The translations under genes were made by a program, and so were the position numbers. Positions 58,462-64,000 of a stretch of DNA of 64,000 bases are shown piece after piece (position 1 is the stretch's first letter; each line of letters starts with the position of its first letter). This DNA comes from Anaeramoeba flamelloides (taxonomy: Eukaryota > Metamonada > Anaeramoebidae): positions 15,004,001 through 15,068,000 of the forward strand of contig JANTQA010000047.1 of NCBI GenBank assembly GCA_027625915.1, in the 5' to 3' direction. The notes below the pieces were generated by a model. That model had not been told where the DNA came from. It did no database searches and saw nothing but the letters and a program-made list of their open reading frames with translations.

Positions 58462-58807
58462 ACTAGTTTTAGAGATATCTTAATTTTGTAATAATGTACC
58501 TAGTATTTTTCAAGTTCAAATTTATTGAGAATAATCATAAATTGTACTCTCTTTTAAATTGAAAAAACCTAAAGATTGGAGTGGTAATTACCAACCCCCA
58601 CTTACAACATACTTTAATTAAAGATAAATCTAGAGCGAGGATAATCTTTTAAAAATGTATATAATAAATTATTCTAATCCAATCTCAATTATTTTTTTTA
58701 AATAACAAATAATTAATTGATTTTAAGAAACAAATTTATCAAAAAAAAAAAAAATGAAAAGAGAAAAAGAGCACTTAAGGAATGAAATTCATAATATATT
58801 TCGAATC

Positions 58808-59577
58808 TATCAAATATTCCCGAAAATAGCCGAAAATCGAAAATACCCGAAAAGTTTTTAAGCCTGAAAAAACACTTTTTGAACAGCTTCCAAGAAACCC
58901 TGGTATGAATATACTCATTTTAAAGGTAAATTTGGAATTTAATTGTAGAAAAAATTTTTTTGTGTTCTGAAAATAACAAAATTCAAAAAAATTAAATTTT
59001 TGGGAATAGTAATCAACACATTTTATGTGAAAGGGATTGGTATCGTAGATGAATGTAAAAAGTCTGATCATTTCGGAATGGTATTAACTAAATGAGAGAA
59101 AATGTAGTTGTAAAGAATTTTTTCTAATTGTGTATCATTACCCATAATTTTGTAATATAAATATACAATCTAAAATTATCAAGTAATATAGAATCGTACA
59201 TACATACCCATACCCTACACAAGGTGAAACAAGCCAAACCTTATTTTAACTTCACATCCCATAAAAGGAACTGGTTTAACCAAAACATACAAACACACAC
59301 ACCATACAGAATCTAACATTACCCAAACAATACTCTGGCATACATATACACTTACCCCCCCAACAACAACTTACATACACAAATACACTCAAAAAGTACC
59401 GTAAACCTCTTTCAGTGGCTTAAAGTGGAAAATTCAAAATATATATTTTGTCTGAAAGTAAAATTGTTATTTTACCGTTAAACTGGGTATATTGGCACTA
59501 GGATTTCTTGGAAGTTGTCCATAACATGTTTTTTTATGGTTAAAAAATTTTCGGATATTTTCGGGAATAATCAAACA
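58808..59577. repeat. Foldback element with A/C-rich interior
   Basis: Left arm 58808-58930 (atattcccgaaaatagccg..., cagcttccaagaaaccct) is inverse to right arm 59466-59577. The interior 59200-59420 is poor in G and rich in A and C on the plus strand, unlike anything else in the window. A 98-codon minus frame (58775-59071) covers the left arm and is probably incidental. Confidence 0.75.
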
Positions 59578-59585
59578 CCCTATAT

Positions 59586-60691
59586 TTCTCTATAATCAAA
59601 GTATGAGGTAATTGGGTGCAAATGATATTAGTTTCATGACTCAAATAACTCGAAAAAATCTATTATAAATATTATTGAAAAATAAATTATTACATTTTTT
59701 ACTAATGATGATCACAATTAAAAATTTGAATTTCATAATTTTTTTTTAGAACTCCTTTTCCAAATTTAAGATTTGAAACTCAAAATAATAGTATTCCTAG
59801 TATTTTATAATTAAATTATAATATATCCAAAAGTTACTATTTTTAGAATTTTTTATTTTCAAAGATTAACTCCAAAATCATAAACATAAAAAGCACAAAG
59901 ACTGGTTAATTTTGTTTGCTTTTGATAAGTCTAATTATAGCACCAATATATTTGCATGATTTGAGAAATAATTTGACAAAAAACTTTATTCGTTAATTAT
60001 TTAATTTTTTTAAAAAAATGAATTTTTTATCAACTAATCTATATCTCTCCACAAATTCGAGAAAGATTTTTTGCAACTTTGGAGTCTGAAAATTGATAAC
60101 ATAACCTTTAAATTTGTATCAAAATGCTGATTTTTTTCTGAAATTGTTGGGTTTTTTTACTAATACAAGTATCATTTTTAATTGATGAGATCTACAAATA
60201 TTACTACTTGACTAATCGGTTTTTTAGAGACATTAGAACCAATGAGCACTAATGTGATTTACACACAATAACAACATATTTTGATCTTAGGCTTCTCCTT
60301 GGTAGACTCTAATCTCTTAAAAGGTAATGAATCGACACACTTGCTGAAAAACAAAAAAAAAAAAATAAGGAGTTTTTGAAAAAATTAATGATTCTTTGAT
60401 TTAAAGTATTTATTATTTTGTTTTTTGAATTATCTTGTGGATAATAAAAAAACAAATATCAACAAAGAACCAAAATACAAAACAAAGGCAGAAAATATTA
60501 AATTTATACAGGGACAAAGTGAAAAAAAAACGAGAGCAAGCGACAAAATTAAAAATAAAATCCTTTGAATCGTTTTTCATTTAACCTTTTTAAAAAATTA
60601 TTTCTTTATTCTAGCTAGGTTCTTTGAGATGTAATTTTGTTCTTTACTTCTTCATCATTCAAAAATCGAATTGTAATTCTTTGTAAAAAAT
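59586..60691. other. 3' flank of the GPCR gene, no gene seen
   Basis: AT-rich. The final 200 bp is less so and is likely 3' UTR of the receptor. Confidence 0.45.
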
Positions 60692-61627
60692 TTAATCCTC
60701 CATAAATCCGCCTGAAGTATCGTCTGTCATTTCTGAAGTTTCGATGTAAGAGCTGGAGGAATTCTCAGCATCCTTTTTTTTAATTAATTTCACGTTTAAT
60801 TTTTGGTTCTTGGATGAACGATTACAGAAAAGATTTTTATATTGTGCTCTTACAGACTTGTCGAAAACAACAAAGATTAAACAATAGGCAATGCCATCTA
60901 AACTGAAATTCACGACATGCATATATCGGATCCATAGAGGGATTTTGTCTTGGAAGAATTGCAAAATACGATGCACGCTTGGCCATAGGTAGCACCAAAT
61001 AAACACACAAGGTATTGCCAACATTCTAAAATTCTGATAGATTTGCTTCTTTGTTTTTGTTTTAAAGTCTGGGTTAAGCTGTTTCAATTGCCTGATCGAT
61101 TTTGTTATCTGAAGCAAAGAAATGATAACCAACACCAAGCAAATCAAAATTGCGATCCAATACCAGATGTATAACGAAAGCATATACCACCCGTCGTAAT
61201 AGCAATAGTCCATATAGTGATCCACTTTAGGACTTGCTATTGCAGGTGGGATCATGAAGAGAATGGCTACAATCCAATTGATCAAATGCGACCACTTGAA
61301 GAGCCGCTCGAGATACATATTTTGCTTGTCCTTGATTAGTGCCAGATAAATGGTAATCGCAATCATCATGGCCCAGAAGGGCGCCATTACAGAAAAAAGA
61401 ATCGTCAACAAAGCCTGCGCGTGGCACAACTTCGTGCCCTCTTTAGTTGGGATCATCATTATGATCACATTCAGCAGATCATAAACAGACAGGCTAAATA
61501 GTTGCTTTCGACGCAGATTCTGTTTCTTATAAAACAAAAGAAATGTAATTATGATGATAACATACCCAATAAGTGAAATATACAAAAATATGTTTGTTAG
61601 TGTTGGGGTTGGTGGTCCAATACTCAT
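60692..61627 (-). CDS. cAMP-receptor-like (class E) GPCR, complete
   Basis: A single 311-codon frame. Seven hydrophobic helices are seen at about residues 12-35, 42-61, 68-98, 108-131, 147-174, 199-224 and 233-258, with a very short N-terminus (no signal peptide) and basic inner loops (KKQNLRRKQ, KSIRQLKQ). A Cys at about 68 (start of TM3) and Cys143-Tyr-Tyr in the second outer loop could form the usual disulfide. The C-tail is basic and then Ser/Thr/acid-rich (SSSSYIETSEMTDDTSGG), as expected for phosphorylation-dependent regulation. The topology and the TM7 region (NFSLDGIAYCLIFVVFDKSVR) fit the Dictyostelium cAR-like family, acting at the plasma membrane through heterotrimeric G proteins; the ligand is unknown. 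Intronless. The ATG is the first in frame. A different receptor's first exon is at 3886-4113. Confidence 0.85.
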   Translation of the reverse strand: MSIGPPTPTLTNIFLYISLIGYVIIIITFLLFYKKQNLRRKQLFSLSVYDLLNVIIMMIPTKEGTKLCHAQALLTILFSVMAPFWAMMIAITIYLALIKDKQNMYLERLFKWSHLINWIVAILFMIPPAIASPKVDHYMDYCYYDGWYMLSLYIWYWIAILICLVLVIISLLQITKSIRQLKQLNPDFKTKTKKQIYQNFRMLAIPCVFIWCYLWPSVHRILQFFQDKIPLWIRYMHVVNFSLDGIAYCLIFVVFDKSVRAQYKNLFCNRSSKNQKLNVKLIKKKDAENSSSSYIETSEMTDDTSGGFMED

Positions 61628-61775
61628 TCTGAAATGTTTGTTATTTTGTTTGGATCAAAAATTTGGTTTTTGGTCGAAAAGTAGAAAAATAAATAAAATA
61701 AAACTTGATAGGGATGTTTAGTTTGTTGTTGATTTGAAATTTTTTAAGGTTTAAACTCACGGAAAGTGGAAAAAA

Positions 61776-62270
61776 GATTATCTAGTATTAGGAGTGATTG
61801 TTGGTGATTTTGATTCTTATCTGATCGATCTTCAACCTGGTATTGGTTTAAATTGTTGTCCAAAAGGGCAATTTTTGGAAATGTATTTTTTTTTTTCTTT
61901 TCTAAATCCAAATCGACTAGTGCAAAGATAATTAGTTGGTAGGTAATTAAGAATTAAATTTTAATTTTTGAGTTTTGGACAGAAAGATTTCTATCCATTT
62001 TACTTAATTAACAAAAAAAAAATTTTTAAAAGTTCATAATAAAACAAAAGCTAATTAAAAATTTCAAATAACAAGCAAAAATCACTTTTTTGTATTAAAT
62101 ATCTTCTGCCAATATAATAGTCTTTGACTCTTCAATTCGGATTCAGGGACAGAAAAAAAAAATTGACAAAAATTACCTTTTTAAAAAACAATTTAAAATT
62201 AATCTAAAGTTGAAGATCGATCAGCTAATAACTAAAACGATAAATATCACTCCTAATACAAGATAATCTT
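61776..62270. mobile_element. MITE-like element upstream of the GPCR gene
   Basis: Inverted arms of about 62 bp: left 61776-61837 (agattatctagtattaggag, ctgatcgatcttcaac) and right 62209-62270. Total about 495 bp, non-coding. Its near end lies only about 150 bp from the receptor's start codon. Confidence 0.75.
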
Positions 62271-63771
62271 CTATCTAATTTCATGGATTCTAAATCTTAT
62301 AAGAATTGAAATCTGTTAAGTTTAAATGCTGAAATTCGATTAATTTTATTTTATATTATGCAATTCATCATATAACTTATTTGGATTCTTCTTAACAAAT
62401 AAATACAAAACCTAAAAGAAATTGTAAAAAAAAATATTCTAGTGAATTCAATAGAAACAATACAAAAAAATTATACCCTATTTTTAAATTTGAAAAATAA
62501 AGTAAAAATATGATTATACAAAACCATTCTCACTTTTCATATTATTTTCAGAAATGAATTATTGTTTTTGAATGTGTAATCAATTTTACTCATATAGAAT
62601 TGTTCAAATTCCGACAAATTTAAAAAGCATTGCAAAAAAAATTATTTTCACAAAAATAAGAAAGAAGTGTTTTCGTATATAAAGTAACTATATAAGAAAA
62701 GTGTTTTTTAAATTAAATTATATATTTTAAAAACCACCCAGTATAAAAAATCTACCAAATGGATAAAAAAAAATATAAATTTATTTTAAATTTAAAAAAG
62801 ATAAGATTTTTGGTTTCATGAACAGTTGAATTAATTTTTTCTTTTTATCAGATAAAAAAATACCAAAAAAAATAATCAAAATATAAATATAAGAATTCCC
62901 CCAAAATTCTTTTTTAAAACCTTGGAAATTTCAACTTATAATTTAATATTATTTATTTTTAATCAATTATTAATAACTCAAACTTAATTTACAAGTGGGT
63001 TATTAATAACTCGAGGATTAGAGATGTAAATAGGAATTTATTATTATTAACATTTTTTAAAATAATTTCAATCAAATAAAATTAATTCAAATTAATACTT
63101 TGAATTTCAAATAATCAATAATAGACATTATCAAATAACTAATTTAAATTATAACAAATCTTTATGTTTTCTCTGAGTATCTGGAAATTTTCAAAAAATT
63201 TCTATATCTTTTAGATTTCAAGAAAATTAATAAATTATTGAAAATTATATAAATGGTCTTTTTTTCCTAATCTTCAATGATTCAATATTTGATTTTGATT
63301 TTTATTTTTATTTTTTTTAATAAGATTAAAGTTTCAATGTTAATATATATTATCATCAATTATTAAAAGAAAAATTTGCTAAAAATGATATTTTTTGGCA
63401 AATTTGTGTTCTACAAATTTGGATCCCAAAATCAAATCAAAAAAGAATAAAAATTTTTTTACTCAAAATTTATTGAAAAGTAAAATGTATTATTTTAAAA
63501 GTGACAACTCATTTCACTAAAGTTGATAAAGTAGTTCTTTTATCAAGTATAATTCATTTTTTCTAAAAAGGGGTAATCTATTACCTTCAAATAGAAAACT
63601 TCAAAGAATCAGTAATTTCATAATAGAAACACAAGATAAAAAATCACTATATTATGGGGAGAGTATCTGCTTTTATCCGTTGATAAGAATCTGGACGGTT
63701 TCTAAATTGTCTGTAAGTGTTAAAAAAAGAAAACTTAAAATCTTTGTAAAAAACCTGGTACACAACACTAC
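62271..63771. other. Intergenic, no gene seen
   Basis: AT-rich; nothing coding on either strand. Confidence 0.5.
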
Positions 63772-63985
63772 AAGGAAATTTTTTTCAAAAAAAAATCTCT
63801 AAATTTTGTATTTTTGAAATACAACCATATAATAAATATTATTATACATAACAATTTTCAATGAGGTTTACAACTTTAATAGATATTAATAGGAATTGAA
63901 AAAAAATGAAATTTTTCAGTAATATTTTTTTCATTTTTAATTATAAAATTTTTGAATTTTTTAATTGACTTAGTAGAGAGATAAT
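63772..63985 (-). repeat. Dispersed repeat, family G, copy 2
   Basis: Reverse match to 37555-37770 with high similarity by eye (longest shared word about 30 bp); it may run past the window's end. Confidence 0.75.
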
Positions 63986-64000
63986 TTTCAAGTATTTTTT

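Overview
The window is very AT-rich eukaryotic nuclear DNA, full of A/T homopolymers and short tandem repeats. It holds a few protein genes (roughly one per 8 kb) in a sea of small transposon relics. Spliceosomal GT-AG introns, an eukaryotic tRNA with internal A and B boxes and a Pol III T-tract, cAMP-receptor-like GPCRs, a TBC RabGAP, a GID/CTLH subunit and an organellar presequence protease point to a free-living protist, probably amoeboid. Lys/Glu/Asn low-complexity runs remind me of Anaeramoeba (Metamonada). That is a guess from style, not a demonstrated placement.

Layout. 0-3.3 kb: dispersed repeats (two copies of one TIR repeat around a second TIR element) and a long-armed foldback. 3.9-4.1 kb (-): first exon of a 7TM receptor whose remaining exons I cannot find. 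4.8 kb (-): tRNA-Lys(UUU). 6-12.7 kb: transposon graveyard, including a MITE dated by an empty-site paralogue and a tandem duplication that breaks inside a MITE. 13.5-15.1 kb (+): intronless RanBP9/Gid1-like SPRY-LisH-CTLH-CRA protein. 20.7-24.1 kb (+): three-exon small gene, possibly longin-like, not recognised. 28.7-30.5 kb (-): decayed piggyBac transposase. 30.7-31.1 kb: a Tc1/mariner-type MITE nested inside a copy of itself. 34.9-42.2 kb (+): TBC1D15/Gyp7-type RabGAP split by a 5.7 kb intron that carries several repeat families. 44.2-46.1 kb: two TIR elements, one with an open 99-codon frame. 46.7-47.9 kb (-): CCHC zinc-knuckle protein. 52.4-55.8 kb (-): PreP/Cym1-type M16C metalloprotease with an organelle targeting peptide and one intron. 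57-58.5 kb: LINE reverse-transcriptase scrap surrounded by three MITEs. 58.8-59.6 kb: foldback with an A/C-rich interior. 60.7-61.6 kb (-): complete cAMP-receptor-like GPCR, with a MITE just upstream of its start.

The genes are unrelated housekeeping and signalling functions: protein degradation, membrane traffic, organelle proteolysis, RNA binding and chemosensing. I see no operon-like or pathway cluster. The main structure beyond the genes is the repeat landscape. At least eight inverted-repeat families occur here, several in two or three copies, and one has regularly iterated subterminal motifs. I found no CRISPR array, rRNA or telomeric array. I cannot point to a wholly new biological system; the least explained items are the unrecognised three-exon gene, the ORF-bearing TIR element and the A-rich 3' splice sites.
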